Origin: Psychrobacter piscatorii
GTDB taxonomy: Bacteria > Pseudomonadota > Gammaproteobacteria > Pseudomonadales > Moraxellaceae
Direction: 5' to 3'
NCBI RefSeq assembly: GCF_904846415.1
Contig: NZ_CAJHAR010000014.1
Coordinates: 27,584-91,583, forward strand
DNA length: 64,000 bases
Shown here: one piece after another, positions 38,712 to 47,408 of the stretch
Layout of the letters: each line of letters opens with the position of its first letter
How positions within the stretch are numbered: position 1 is the stretch's first letter
The notes under the pieces: generated by a model
What the model was told of the DNA's origin: nothing
What the model saw: the letters and a program-made list of their open reading frames with translations, nothing else
The model's database searches: none
Made by a program: the position numbers and the translations under genes

Positions 38712-39040
38712 GAGAATATATCCTATTGGTTGGGTTATGCCTCCACATCACAAAAACAGCCTATTTAGCGACACGCATCTGCTATCGGTTAGTTTTCATC
38801 AGTACAGCACTAACGGATCACAAATTAATCAAGTCGCCAAACACCCAGCAATTTTTTGCCATGATGTGTGTGTCATTGGTTGGTTTAAAAAAGAAGCTAT
38901 GGTCAGATTCAAAAAAATTTCAAATCTAAACTATAAAAATAGCTGCGCTGTATTTTATCACATAACGCCTTTGAATCTCCAGCAGTTTGTTGGTAGCGTA
39001 TCAATAAGATAGAAAGCAAAAGTTATGGATAGAAAGATAA
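38712..39040 (-). promoter_or_regulatory. rpsB leader region
   Basis: This is non-coding upstream sequence of rpsB. It contains a possible stem, ACTAAC/GTTAGT (38788-38793 with 38809-38814), and a GGAGGCATAACCCAA-like segment close to the gene, resembling the S2-binding leaders described for gammaproteobacterial rpsB. Autogenous control by S2 is inferred. ORFs in this stretch have no coding character. Confidence 0.4.
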
Positions 39041-39070
39041 AAAAAAGCGACACATTCGTATCGCTTTTTT
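39041..39070 (-). terminator. Terminator of the CheX operon
   Basis: A 10-bp stem (39041-39050 with 39061-39070) made of AAAAAAGCGA/TCGCTTTTTT lies 42 nt past the last gene. Confidence 0.8.
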
Positions 39071-39111
39071 ATTTCTGGCTTTAGACTTTATATGAATGGT
39101 TTCATATTAGA

Positions 39112-39561
39112 TTATGCAATACAGATACCAATCACAGCCTTGTAACCACGCCATGTGAATGGTGTGATATAGCTTTGGCGATCTCTAGGTAAGTAAGACA
39201 CACTTGGTGCGCTTTCAACGATCTGCGGCGGAGAGATAATGAATTCAGAACCAAATTCTGTACGCGCATTACCAGAGATGGTATTGGCCATTTCACCCAG
39301 CAAGTCTTTCATCATTGTGATCGAAGAGTCAGGCTCACCCATCACTTTTATCACTTCTCGCAACATTACGCTTGGTGCGCTGACATAGACGCAACCTTCA
39401 AGAGGCCCTGATATCTTAATGACACCACTATAATCAAAACCGATTGCCGTTTTATTGTTGTTCAAATAAGGGGTATCGATAGATACTTCTGAGCCATCGA
39501 TCTGCGCAAAAAATGCATTGATCGAGCTTAGAAACACACCCAACTTTTCTACTTTAAACAT
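39112..39561 (-). CDS. CheX-type phosphatase, copy A
   Basis: A 149-residue CheC/CheX-fold protein. The catalytic pair E-x-x-N is present as Glu90 and Asn93 in DLLGEMANTISGNA. CheX proteins dephosphorylate CheY-P. It is the last gene of a five-gene operon and follows a paralogue of the same length across 38 nt. Copies A and B share the layout but differ widely outside the motif, so they are old duplicates. The likely substrate is the CheY-like regulator two genes upstream. Confidence 0.85.
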   Translation of the reverse strand: MFKVEKLGVFLSSINAFFAQIDGSEVSIDTPYLNNNKTAIGFDYSGVIKISGPLEGCVYVSAPSVMLREVIKVMGEPDSSITMMKDLLGEMANTISGNARTEFGSEFIISPPQIVESAPSVSYLPRDRQSYITPFTWRGYKAVIGICIA

Positions 39562-39599
39562 AATATATTAATATCCATCTGTATTACGTGGCAGCAGCA

Positions 39600-40049
39600 T
39601 TAGTCCTGCAAACAAACCACAATCTCGCCAACTTGTGAGTGCCAAGTGATGGGAATGATAAAAGAACGCTCATCGTTTGGCAATACAATACTTTGCGGTG
39701 CGCCTTTGAATACGAAGGGTACAGAGATATGAAACTCTGCACCAAACTCTTTGCGCGCATTGCCCGCGATTGTATTGGCAACTTCACCAGCCAAGTCGAT
39801 GTAGTTTTCCTCACTCTTATCGGTTTCGCCCATGCTGTCCAATATTGAAGACAGTAACTCACGGGTCGCCGAAAAATACACAACGCCTTTCTGCGCGCCT
39901 GATATACCGATAACACCGGTATAATCGTGGACTTTTGGCTGTTTGTTTTCTAACAAGTAAGGCGTATCAGCAATTAGCTCTTCTCCACCAAACTGATTAA
40001 AATAGTTACTAATAATACTCAAAAAAATCTGTAGCTTTTGTTCTTTCAT
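39600..40049 (-). CDS. CheX-type phosphatase, copy B
   Basis: This is the second 149-residue CheX paralogue, with Glu89 and Asn92 in DLAGEVANTIAGNARKEFG. It has the same fold and active-site spacing as copy A. It lies 30 nt after the response regulator stop, so the three products are made from one transcript. Two copies may form a heterodimer (CheX acts as a dimer in Thermotoga) or act on different phosphoproteins. Confidence 0.87.
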   Translation of the reverse strand: MKEQKLQIFLSIISNYFNQFGGEELIADTPYLLENKQPKVHDYTGVIGISGAQKGVVYFSATRELLSSILDSMGETDKSEENYIDLAGEVANTIAGNARKEFGAEFHISVPFVFKGAPQSIVLPNDERSFIIPITWHSQVGEIVVCLQD

Positions 40050-40079
40050 AATGACATCTGCTTTAGTCGATGAATGGTA

Positions 40080-40442
40080 TTAGTCTTGCATCAGCTCATA
40101 TAAAGACTCTACGAGCTCTTCTTCTGAGAAGGGCTTGCATAAGAAACCGCTAGCACCCAATGATAAGGCTTCGATGCCAGTGGCTTTATCAGACAATGCC
40201 GACACCACCAAAATGCGTACATCAGGATCAATCGCAATGATTTTTTCGATACATTCAAGACCATCCATTTGTGGCATGGTCAAGTCCATCGTGATCACGT
40301 CAGGACGATGAATGTTGAACTTTTCAATGGCTTGAACGCCACTAGTTGCGGTAGCAACCAGCATGAACTTTCCTGAGTCATATGCGCGCTGAATACGGTT
40401 TCTAATAATATTCGAATCATCAACAATCATTAATTTATGCAT
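40080..40442 (-). CDS. Single-domain CheY-like response regulator
   Basis: A 120-residue receiver domain without an output domain. The acidic pair Asp8/Asp9, phosphoacceptor Asp53 (VITMDLTMPQMDG), Ser81 (VVSAL) and Lys103 (CKPF) are all present. It lies between the CheA-like kinase (62 nt upstream) and the CheX genes, so it is the obvious relay partner. With no flagellum genes in view, its target is unknown; a phosphorelay to another protein or a diffusible signal is possible. Confidence 0.9.
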   Translation of the reverse strand: MHKLMIVDDSNIIRNRIQRAYDSGKFMLVATATSGVQAIEKFNIHRPDVITMDLTMPQMDGLECIEKIIAIDPDVRILVVSALSDKATGIEALSLGASGFLCKPFSEEELVESLYELMQD

Positions 40443-40504
40443 AACTTATCTATTACCTTTAATGAAGTGCTTGTCGTCCCTGACAATATGTTTACTGTTT
40501 TTAA

Positions 40505-42712
40505 TTAAGCTTTTGGTAACGTAATGACGAACCGTGTCATCTGACCCAGCTCACTATTTACGTTCAGCTTGCCATTGTAGTCTTTTACTTGCGCTTTGAT
40601 AATATCAAGTCCAACGCCGCGTCCACCATCTTCATCTGCATGCTCTTTGGTTGAGAACCCAGAAGAAAATAACTGCTTGAGTAAATCGCCTTGACTGAGT
40701 TGACTTGCTTCTTCCTCACTAAAGCGACCTTCTGTGCTCAGTTTATTACGGATGCTGTCATAATCGATACCTTGACCATCATCTTGTACGACCAGTGTGA
40801 CATCTGAACCATTGTCTTGTACTTCTAAGTCAATCGTTCCAATTTCAGTCTTACCAGCAGAATGACGAACACTTGGTGCTTCGATACCATGCACGACAGC
40901 ATTTCGTAGTAACTGGATACTAATTTCTTTGATTGGCTTTGCAAGATGCGCCGGTATCTCCGTTTGCGTCAGCGTATTGCTTTTTAGCTGTACTTGTTTG
41001 CCTTGTCTAGCGGCAATCTCTTTTGCAAAATCGTTGTAAAAAGACAGTCGATCATCGTTTTCGTTATCTAGATCAATCTCTAGACCACCATCAGTGTCGA
41101 TGCTGTTTACTAGCTGATGGTTTGCAACCGCCGCTTTTGACACACTGCTGTTTAAGATATCATCACTAGACGCTATGGTTGTTTTTGCTGTCGCCGCTTT
41201 AGGTGGTGCTGAGCGGTTAATGCGTTCGCCTAAGGTTGCAATGGTATTTGATAGACTCAACAAGTCATCTAAGTGTACTGCCAACTGTAAGAAATCATTA
41301 CCCGATAGCTGACCTTGATTTTGCAAGGCATGCAGCTTATCTTCTGCCTCTGAGGCAATTTTGGTAAAGCTATGCAATTTCAATGCAGAAGCCTCACCTT
41401 TCAAGCTGTGCATTTCACGATAGATAGCTTTTAGCTTCCCTTCTAGCTCGTATTGTGAGCTACCAGGGTTTTTCAAGATGTTGTTCATACGCTCAATATG
41501 CGCTTGGGTATTGCTAATGAACTCATTAATGATTTTTGGATTTACATTCAAGATAGTGGTTAACATCTCAATCTGCATATCATTCTGCGAACGCTCTTTT
41601 TCTAAACGCTGCTCTAAGTAAACAGCATCTGACACATCATTGACGTTGACCAAAATACGAGCAATGTCTTTATTTTCATAAACACGTGAGAATTTAAAGT
41701 CTAAGAAACGATTATTAAGACCTTTATCATCAGAGCTGTTATGTAGCATCACTTTGTGCAAAGGATTTAGAGAATCTACCAATTTTTCTTTAACTCGAGG
41801 ATTATAGAGCTGCTCAATGAACTGCTGAGTGGTCTTAAGATCTTTGTCAGAAATACGACCACGCAAGACATTGGTAAAGTTCTCTCCTGCTAGCCTATCA
41901 GAACCGACAATACCGTTAAGCGCGCGCGAGTGCTGTTGACCAATATTTAGGTCTTTATCAAGTAGAAATAGACCTGTATTTACCGTTTCCATAATTTCTT
42001 GCGTTTCGCGACGAGCAGCAAATGCCTCAGCATCCGTCTCACGTAAGCGGCGTACAAAGAAGAATACGAAGATCAAGAAGTAGGCAAAAATCGCAACAAC
42101 CCCAAGTGCCTGAATCAAACGAATGGTATTGGCTTGGCGTTCTGCGTCATCAAACACTTCGTTGGTCAAATCATCTAATGATTCGTTCATTAGCAAACTT
42201 GAGGTTTTCGCCTGCTCTACCGCCTGAGTCAAGTCATCTGATGAATCGACCAATACGTTATCAGCATCTTTTAAGTAAGTTTCGATTCTAGGCTCAAGTA
42301 GTTGCCATTGCTGGTTTGCCGCTTGTACACTTTCTTGCGCACTGCCACTAACGCTCGGTAGTTTATACGTTTTACCATCAGCATCGTCGGTAATCGTGCC
42401 GCCTTGTCCGATAGCCGTCAACGTATTGTTAATCAGTGCTGTATTCTGTTCCAAACGCTCTAATACGCGCTGAATGTGTGGCGAGTTGGTATCTTCACCG
42501 TAACTGCTATCCAAATCGAACAAATCTTTAATTACCGACTGTGCGCTGTTTGCTACTTGGTTGGTCTGATCAATCAATACGGTATTTCTTTCAAGCAAGC
42601 TTGAGGTATAGAAAGTAAATGCAAGCAAAGCACCGATCAAAGACAAAAACAGTGCAATCGAAATAATCAAGCCGCGATAACGTTTGTTATCTCCATTATT
42701 TATTGTAGCCAT
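40505..42712 (-). CDS. Membrane-bound CheA-like histidine kinase
   Basis: The protein has 735 residues. TM1 (about 14-34) and TM2 (about 200-220) enclose a periplasmic sensor of about 165 residues, predicted helical. A PAS-like domain follows (about 240-365; GLFLLDKDLNIGQQHSRALNGIVG). Then comes a coil and an Hpt domain with phospho-His435 (REMHSLKGEASALKL), a low-complexity linker, and a CheA-type ATPase domain: N box LLRNAVVHGIE (Asn604), G1 DDGQGID, and GGRGVGLDIIK. The chain ends right after the ATPase, so the CheW-like P5 domain is absent. It lies 12 nt after the solute-binding gene. Confidence 0.88.
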   Translation of the reverse strand: MATINNGDNKRYRGLIISIALFLSLIGALLAFTFYTSSLLERNTVLIDQTNQVANSAQSVIKDLFDLDSSYGEDTNSPHIQRVLERLEQNTALINNTLTAIGQGGTITDDADGKTYKLPSVSGSAQESVQAANQQWQLLEPRIETYLKDADNVLVDSSDDLTQAVEQAKTSSLLMNESLDDLTNEVFDDAERQANTIRLIQALGVVAIFAYFLIFVFFFVRRLRETDAEAFAARRETQEIMETVNTGLFLLDKDLNIGQQHSRALNGIVGSDRLAGENFTNVLRGRISDKDLKTTQQFIEQLYNPRVKEKLVDSLNPLHKVMLHNSSDDKGLNNRFLDFKFSRVYENKDIARILVNVNDVSDAVYLEQRLEKERSQNDMQIEMLTTILNVNPKIINEFISNTQAHIERMNNILKNPGSSQYELEGKLKAIYREMHSLKGEASALKLHSFTKIASEAEDKLHALQNQGQLSGNDFLQLAVHLDDLLSLSNTIATLGERINRSAPPKAATAKTTIASSDDILNSSVSKAAVANHQLVNSIDTDGGLEIDLDNENDDRLSFYNDFAKEIAARQGKQVQLKSNTLTQTEIPAHLAKPIKEISIQLLRNAVVHGIEAPSVRHSAGKTEIGTIDLEVQDNGSDVTLVVQDDGQGIDYDSIRNKLSTEGRFSEEEASQLSQGDLLKQLFSSGFSTKEHADEDGGRGVGLDIIKAQVKDYNGKLNVNSELGQMTRFVITLPKA

Positions 42713-42724
42713 ATCAATCGTCCC

Positions 42725-43597
42725 TTAGTTTGCTTGTTCAGTGGTGGCAGAAGTACTGGTACTGGCTGTTGGATTTGCTGTCTCACCAAGCCAGCGAGCT
42801 TCGATTTCTTTAAACTTACCTTCCGCCTTTAGCTTGGTAATACCGTCATTGATTTTGTTAATGAGCTCAGTATTACCTTTTGCCATCAAAATAACCTGCT
42901 GTGCTGATGGGTTGTCTTGCCCTTCATAAGGAACGATGGTTACTTTTTGCTCAGGATGGTTTTTTGCCGTATATTGCAAGATAGGTAGATCATGCAAAAT
43001 CGCATCTACTTTGCCTTGCATTAAATCTTCATACAATAAAAAGGCAGTCGTTCTGGTCGAGAAATTGTTGTACTTACCCATTTGCTGTGCTTGATCAACT
43101 TGCTTAGAGCCTTCCATCGCAGAGATATTTTTGCCTTGCAAATCATCTAAATTATTGATATTTAGTTCTGGTTTTGCATACATGATAGCGGCAGGGTTAA
43201 AGAAATAAGGCTGAGATAATCCATACTTAGCGTCACGCTCATCCTTATAAGAGATGCCTGAAATCGCCAAATCGCGACTACCCGACTCTACTGTGTCGAA
43301 CATGTTTTGCCAGGTTTCTTTATAAAACTCAACTTTGAACCCTTCTTCTTCGCCAAGCGCGCGAATAGAGTCAATGTCAATGCCCTGCATATTGCCATAG
43401 TCATCTTGGAACGAGAATGGAGGCATCGTACCTGTTGTCGCCACTTTCAGAGTTGGCGCCGTATCAGGCAATTTACTAACAAAACTGTCCTTGTTTTCTG
43501 TTACTGGTGCACTAGTATTTTCCTGAGTGGAAGAATCACCACAGCCAAATAGGCCAATACTCATGACCACTGGTAACACTCGATATAACTGCATCAT
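42725..43597 (-). CDS. Solute-binding lipoprotein (SBP_bac_3 family)
   Basis: The protein has 290 residues. A lipobox GLFGC (Cys19) and an acidic/Thr-rich linker precede a periplasmic amino-acid-binding fold: LKVATTGTMPPFSFQDDYGNMQGIDID, then DLAISGISYKDERDAKY and YFFNPAAIMYAK. No ABC permease or ATPase gene accompanies it. It is the first gene of the operon, directly upstream of the sensor kinase. I infer it delivers a ligand (probably an amino acid) to the kinase's periplasmic domain rather than to a transporter. Confidence 0.85.
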   Translation of the reverse strand: MMQLYRVLPVVMSIGLFGCGDSSTQENTSAPVTENKDSFVSKLPDTAPTLKVATTGTMPPFSFQDDYGNMQGIDIDSIRALGEEEGFKVEFYKETWQNMFDTVESGSRDLAISGISYKDERDAKYGLSQPYFFNPAAIMYAKPELNINNLDDLQGKNISAMEGSKQVDQAQQMGKYNNFSTRTTAFLLYEDLMQGKVDAILHDLPILQYTAKNHPEQKVTIVPYEGQDNPSAQQVILMAKGNTELINKINDGITKLKAEGKFKEIEARWLGETANPTASTSTSATTEQAN

Positions 43598-43700
43598 AAT
43601 CTACCCTTAGAGCTTAACGTTGTTGTACATTTTAATGAATGACAATCTAGAAAGGTTAGGCAATATCCCTATAATATTTACTTACATAACGTTACGTCAG

Positions 43701-43729
43701 ATAATACTTACCTAACTTTACATTTGCAA
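43701..43729 (-). promoter_or_regulatory. Candidate promoter of the five-gene operon
   Basis: On the reverse strand TTGCAA (43724-43729) and TATTAT (43701-43706) are 17 nt apart, about 100 nt before the first ATG. A palindrome AAAACATATGTTTT (43792-43805) lies further upstream. Confidence 0.35.
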
Positions 43730-43871
43730 TAATAATGTTTGACAATTATGTACGGTAAGTTATATGTAGAATAAGACATATTTGAATATACAAAACATAT
43801 GTTTTCTACTTAGCATAAAGAAAAATTACTTTTAAAATGAAAACCTTATGTAAAAGATAAAAATACCCACA

Positions 43872-43910
43872 AAAAAGCACCCATATATCTAGAATATATG
43901 GGTGCTTTTT
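43872..43910 (-). terminator. Terminator after the MFS transporter gene
   Basis: A perfect 17-bp stem (43872-43888 with 43894-43910) has a 5-nt loop and A5/T5 ends. It insulates the transporter gene from the next operon. Confidence 0.9.
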
Positions 43911-43942
43911 ATAAGTACGTAATTTACGATAAGACCTTGTAT

Positions 43943-45202
43943 TTATTCTGCATCGTCAAGATTTAAGTTACGATCTATCTGCCAAATCAAAAAGGTACCA
44001 ATACTCATCAGCGCAAACATCGCAATACCAATTTTGAGCACTGGGTTGACGGGGAATAGATTCAATAAAAGTCCACCAAAAATACCGACTGAAAACATAA
44101 GCGATCCTTGCAATGCACTTGCCATGCCCGCGCGGCGTTTCTGAAAAGCTAGTGCAATTGCCGATGCATTAGGCTGACTCAGACCCAAACCTGCAATACA
44201 GAAGAAAATACAAGCCAGTACCAGTGGTAACCAAGCATCGGTACCCAAAAACAGACCTATCACAAACAGCACGCCTGCAGAGATAACCTGCATCATCGCA
44301 CCAAACCGCAGAATGCTTAAAATACGAAAGCGATTGGTCAGCCATTGGTTCAATTGAGTCAAACCTACAAAGCCCGCCGCATTCATCCCAAATAACCAGC
44401 CAAAGTGTGTCGCCGATACACCATAGGTATCCATGATCAGCTCAGAGGCTGAGCTGATATAGACGAACATCGCACCCATCAATAACCCACCACCAATCGC
44501 TGGATAATTAAAGGTTGGATCTTTTAATAAATCCCAATACTGACTAAGCACCTCTTTTGCAGGACGCACATTACGGTTTTCTTCGGTCAATGTCTCAAAA
44601 AAGAAAAACTTGGTAAGCAATAGATTGAGAGCACCAAAAGCAGCTAAAAACCAAAAAATGGAATGCCAATCAAAAAACTGTAAAAACAGTGCACCAAGCG
44701 ACGGCGCTAATATGGGTGCTAAGCCCATAACCAAAATCATAATCGAAAACGCTTTTGCGGTTTGCTTGGCTGTTAGGCGATCTCGAATAGCAGCTCGGGT
44801 CACCACTGCTCCCACACAAGCGCCCAATGCCTGCATCGTTCGCCCTACAAATAATACATACTCATTGTCAGTGGTCGCACAAATAATGGACGCAATCACA
44901 TACAGTGTCATACCTATATATAAAGGCTTAACACGGCCGACACGGTCACTAAAAGGGCCATAAAATAACTGCCCGAATACCAAACCCAAAAAATACGCTG
45001 GTACAGAGTTGGCCATAAATGCCGTAGACACGCCAAAATCATCTGCCATTGACGGTAACGCAGGCAGATACATATCAATGGATAATGGTCCTACCGCAAC
45101 CATTAACCCTAGCATCATAATCCATGCAACAGGCAGATCAGCAGAGCGTACTCGTTCGGAGGCGATAGGTTTATTTGGGAGAGAGGATTTTGGGGCAGAC
45201 AT
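43943..45202 (-). CDS. Bcr/CflA-family drug efflux MFS transporter
   Basis: A 419-residue transporter with 12 predicted helices. The N-terminal motifs DMYLPALPSMADDF and GQLFYGPFSDRVGRVKPLYIG (motif A) and LGACVGAVVTRAAIRD are those of Bcr/CflA proton-driven multidrug exporters. Substrates cannot be read from sequence; bicyclomycin, sulfonamides and Cys export are known for relatives. It is single with its own terminator. Confidence 0.88.
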   Translation of the reverse strand: MSAPKSSLPNKPIASERVRSADLPVAWIMMLGLMVAVGPLSIDMYLPALPSMADDFGVSTAFMANSVPAYFLGLVFGQLFYGPFSDRVGRVKPLYIGMTLYVIASIICATTDNEYVLFVGRTMQALGACVGAVVTRAAIRDRLTAKQTAKAFSIMILVMGLAPILAPSLGALFLQFFDWHSIFWFLAAFGALNLLLTKFFFFETLTEENRNVRPAKEVLSQYWDLLKDPTFNYPAIGGGLLMGAMFVYISSASELIMDTYGVSATHFGWLFGMNAAGFVGLTQLNQWLTNRFRILSILRFGAMMQVISAGVLFVIGLFLGTDAWLPLVLACIFFCIAGLGLSQPNASAIALAFQKRRAGMASALQGSLMFSVGIFGGLLLNLFPVNPVLKIGIAMFALMSIGTFLIWQIDRNLNLDDAE

Positions 45203-45511
45203 AGTTAGACCATTTATATAGTGATGATTACTTAAGCGCTTTTAAGATGCATAGAGTAGATATTTTTAACGACAATAGTGCATCTTTATCTAAATCTGTG
45301 CAAGCGGACAGTGTTATATCGTGCTGTCCACTCGTATTTCAATAGCCATAAGGGACTAATGAAACAAGCCATAACAACTAAAAACAATCAACGTAATTTG
45401 TCAAAATATGTTTGGTATATTTTTGATCCAAATACGGCTGTAAAAGTGACTAAAATTAAAGATGTTGAGAGCAGATCGTTCTAAATAAACCCTTTAACCT
45501 ATAGCTTAAAT
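45203..45511. other. Spacer between the MFS and lipoprotein genes
   Basis: No convincing gene. A 68-codon forward ORF (45278-45484) lacks a ribosome-binding site and family features. A GGACAG/CTGTCC inverted repeat (45306-45311, 45324-45329) is present. Confidence 0.35.
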
Positions 45512-46321
45512 TTACTTTTCTGAATTATTAATTTCGTCAAATTCTGCTTGAGTCATTATCTGTCTATGGTCTTTAAAAAAATTAATAACGCGCTCATTAT
45601 TATCAACAAACCCTTGGATAATCTCTGGATGCTCTAATATACGGCCATCAACTGCTATTACATCTTTAAACGCCTGCGCAAATTGTGTATCGTAGCCGCT
45701 CAGATTAAATCTTTGGTTATAAGCATCATTCATTATTCTAACTTTGTACTGTAGTAAAAAATCCTTATCCAATATGGTATACAGATCATAATAATTATGA
45801 AAAGGACCAAGTTTTTCATTAGGATACTTAGCAAATATCAGTTGTAATGGACTGGTCTGATTTGACATACCATCTATCACTAGCATTTCTTGACTAGAAT
45901 CAGCATAAAATTGCTCGATGTTTGACGTTTTTTCTAGTAGCGACTCTGGAGGAAAAGTATAGTAAAAATATTCCTTACCAGTGACAATTTTGCCATTAAG
46001 TTCATACAAGGGATCTACTTCTACTCTAAACACCTTCCCTAAGTCCTCAGAGGGACAATGAAACTCACCGGATGAGTTTCCTGATAAAGTCTCAGCTTGA
46101 AAGTTTAATACCAAGCTTTTCGTTGAGAACTCATCCAAATCGTCAGCATCATTATAGTTACATCTAGGAAAAGTAGTGACATACACTTTGTCTGATATTT
46201 CTGCTGGTATGTAAGCGGTAACTGGCTCATCTAGATCTTTTGGCTCTGTACATCCGATTACTAAGATTCCTATAGTATTTAAAATAAAAATGCCTATGAA
46301 CCTTAGCATCGTCATAATCAT
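45512..46321 (-). CDS. Lipoprotein of unknown function
   Basis: The protein has 269 residues. A long hydrophobic leader ends in the lipobox VIGC (Cys24). The mature part is polar and acidic with three Cys including the lipid-bearing one, and many aromatic residues. No known domain is visible. The gene is AT-rich relative to neighbours. Met3 or Met5 are alternative starts. It is not similar by eye to the lipoprotein at 2846. Confidence 0.65.
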   Translation of the reverse strand: MIMTMLRFIGIFILNTIGILVIGCTEPKDLDEPVTAYIPAEISDKVYVTTFPRCNYNDADDLDEFSTKSLVLNFQAETLSGNSSGEFHCPSEDLGKVFRVEVDPLYELNGKIVTGKEYFYYTFPPESLLEKTSNIEQFYADSSQEMLVIDGMSNQTSPLQLIFAKYPNEKLGPFHNYYDLYTILDKDFLLQYKVRIMNDAYNQRFNLSGYDTQFAQAFKDVIAVDGRILEHPEIIQGFVDNNERVINFFKDHRQIMTQAEFDEINNSEK

Positions 46322-46386
46322 CCTAGTTCATATAGTTAAGTCTTATTAATTTCTGAATAGAGTATACTTCTAGCACCAAAAGAATG

Positions 46387-47199
46387 TTAGCGGAACTGAC
46401 GTTTACTAAATACGGTGCTGGCTTGCTTTGCTTTTCTCAGAGCAAGTTTGCGATTGCGTCCAAGCATCATCTTAATCTGCCAGATTTTTTCTTTATATAA
46501 GGTAGTCGCAGGCTGCTCATACATCGCATTGATCACGCGTTTACTCGCTAGTACCGCATCAGGAGAGCGCTCAGCAAACTCAGCCGCCAGCTGTTGTGCT
46601 TGCTCAAGCGGCGTCTCACTACAATGACTGATTAATCCTAATTCTTTGCCGTCATTGGCATTGATGATGCGTGCAGTCATGGCAAGCTCTTTGAGAACGT
46701 CTTCTCGTACCACCCCAAATGCTGATTGTGTCAATCCCATGTCCGGTACCAAACCCCATTTGGCTTCCATAATAGACAGCTGGCAATCCGGATGGCTAAT
46801 ACGCACATCACAGGCCAATGCCAATTGTAGCCCAGCGCCAATACAGTAGCCTTCTAGTACCGCGATGACAGGTACTGGTAGATCACGCCACACCAAGCAG
46901 ACACGTTGGAATGAGCTTTGCCAAGGCTTAATCAGCTCCCAAATGGCAAAAGCTTGGTTTTTTGGATGGTTTAAATCTCCTAAATCAATACCTGCACAAA
47001 ATGTGCCTTCTGCACCATTTAAAATAACCGCGCGTATCGTTTTGTCTTTGCCAATGCGCTCTGCCACGCTAATCAGCTCATCTATGACTTGAAAGCTCAT
47101 GGCATTTTTTTTGTTTGGACGATTTAAGGTGACTGTTAATATATTGTCTACGACACGCACTTGTAATGTTTCATACTGGTAACTGGCGACCACGTTCAT
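46387..47199 (-). CDS. Crotonase-family enzyme (annotated type: enoyl-CoA hydratase/isomerase)
   Basis: A 270-residue crotonase fold. The oxyanion-hole segments are CAGIDL and GYCIGAGLQLALACD. Rat crotonase uses two Glu; here the first (Glu144 position, in GAGLQL) is Gln, the second (Glu164) is kept as MEAKWGL, and an Asp follows in VPDMG, where dienoyl-CoA isomerases also have Asp. True hydratase activity is therefore uncertain; isomerase or another CoA reaction is as likely. AAGGA precedes the ATG. No beta-oxidation partner is adjacent. Confidence 0.82.
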   Translation of the reverse strand: MNVVASYQYETLQVRVVDNILTVTLNRPNKKNAMSFQVIDELISVAERIGKDKTIRAVILNGAEGTFCAGIDLGDLNHPKNQAFAIWELIKPWQSSFQRVCLVWRDLPVPVIAVLEGYCIGAGLQLALACDVRISHPDCQLSIMEAKWGLVPDMGLTQSAFGVVREDVLKELAMTARIINANDGKELGLISHCSETPLEQAQQLAAEFAERSPDAVLASKRVINAMYEQPATTLYKEKIWQIKMMLGRNRKLALRKAKQASTVFSKRQFR

Positions 47200-47408
47200 A
47201 ATAATCCTTATTAATGAATAAAATAACTATAGTAATGATGGTCACAATATTAGCAGGCTTAACCCTACTCTACCGTAGCAATAACTGACTGCTACGATAC
47301 TGTATCAATCGCCTGCCTTTTAATATTCGCACATTATCTGGCTGCTAGGGACTGGTAACGCATGGAACTCACTTACCCCATTGCACAATAACGGTCCGAT
47401 TACGGGCC

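Noticed and set aside
38689..39012. 107-codon forward ORF in the rpsB leader
   Set aside because: It overlaps the start of rpsB on the other strand and lacks coding features; the region is better read as regulatory RNA.
39112..43597. Complete chemotaxis or twitching (Pil-Chp) cluster
   Set aside because: No CheW, methyl-accepting receptor, CheR/CheB or pilus gene is present; the operon is closed by terminators on both sides.
45278..45484. 68-codon forward ORF between the MFS and lipoprotein genes
   Set aside because: No ribosome-binding site, no family features and AT-rich chance-like composition.
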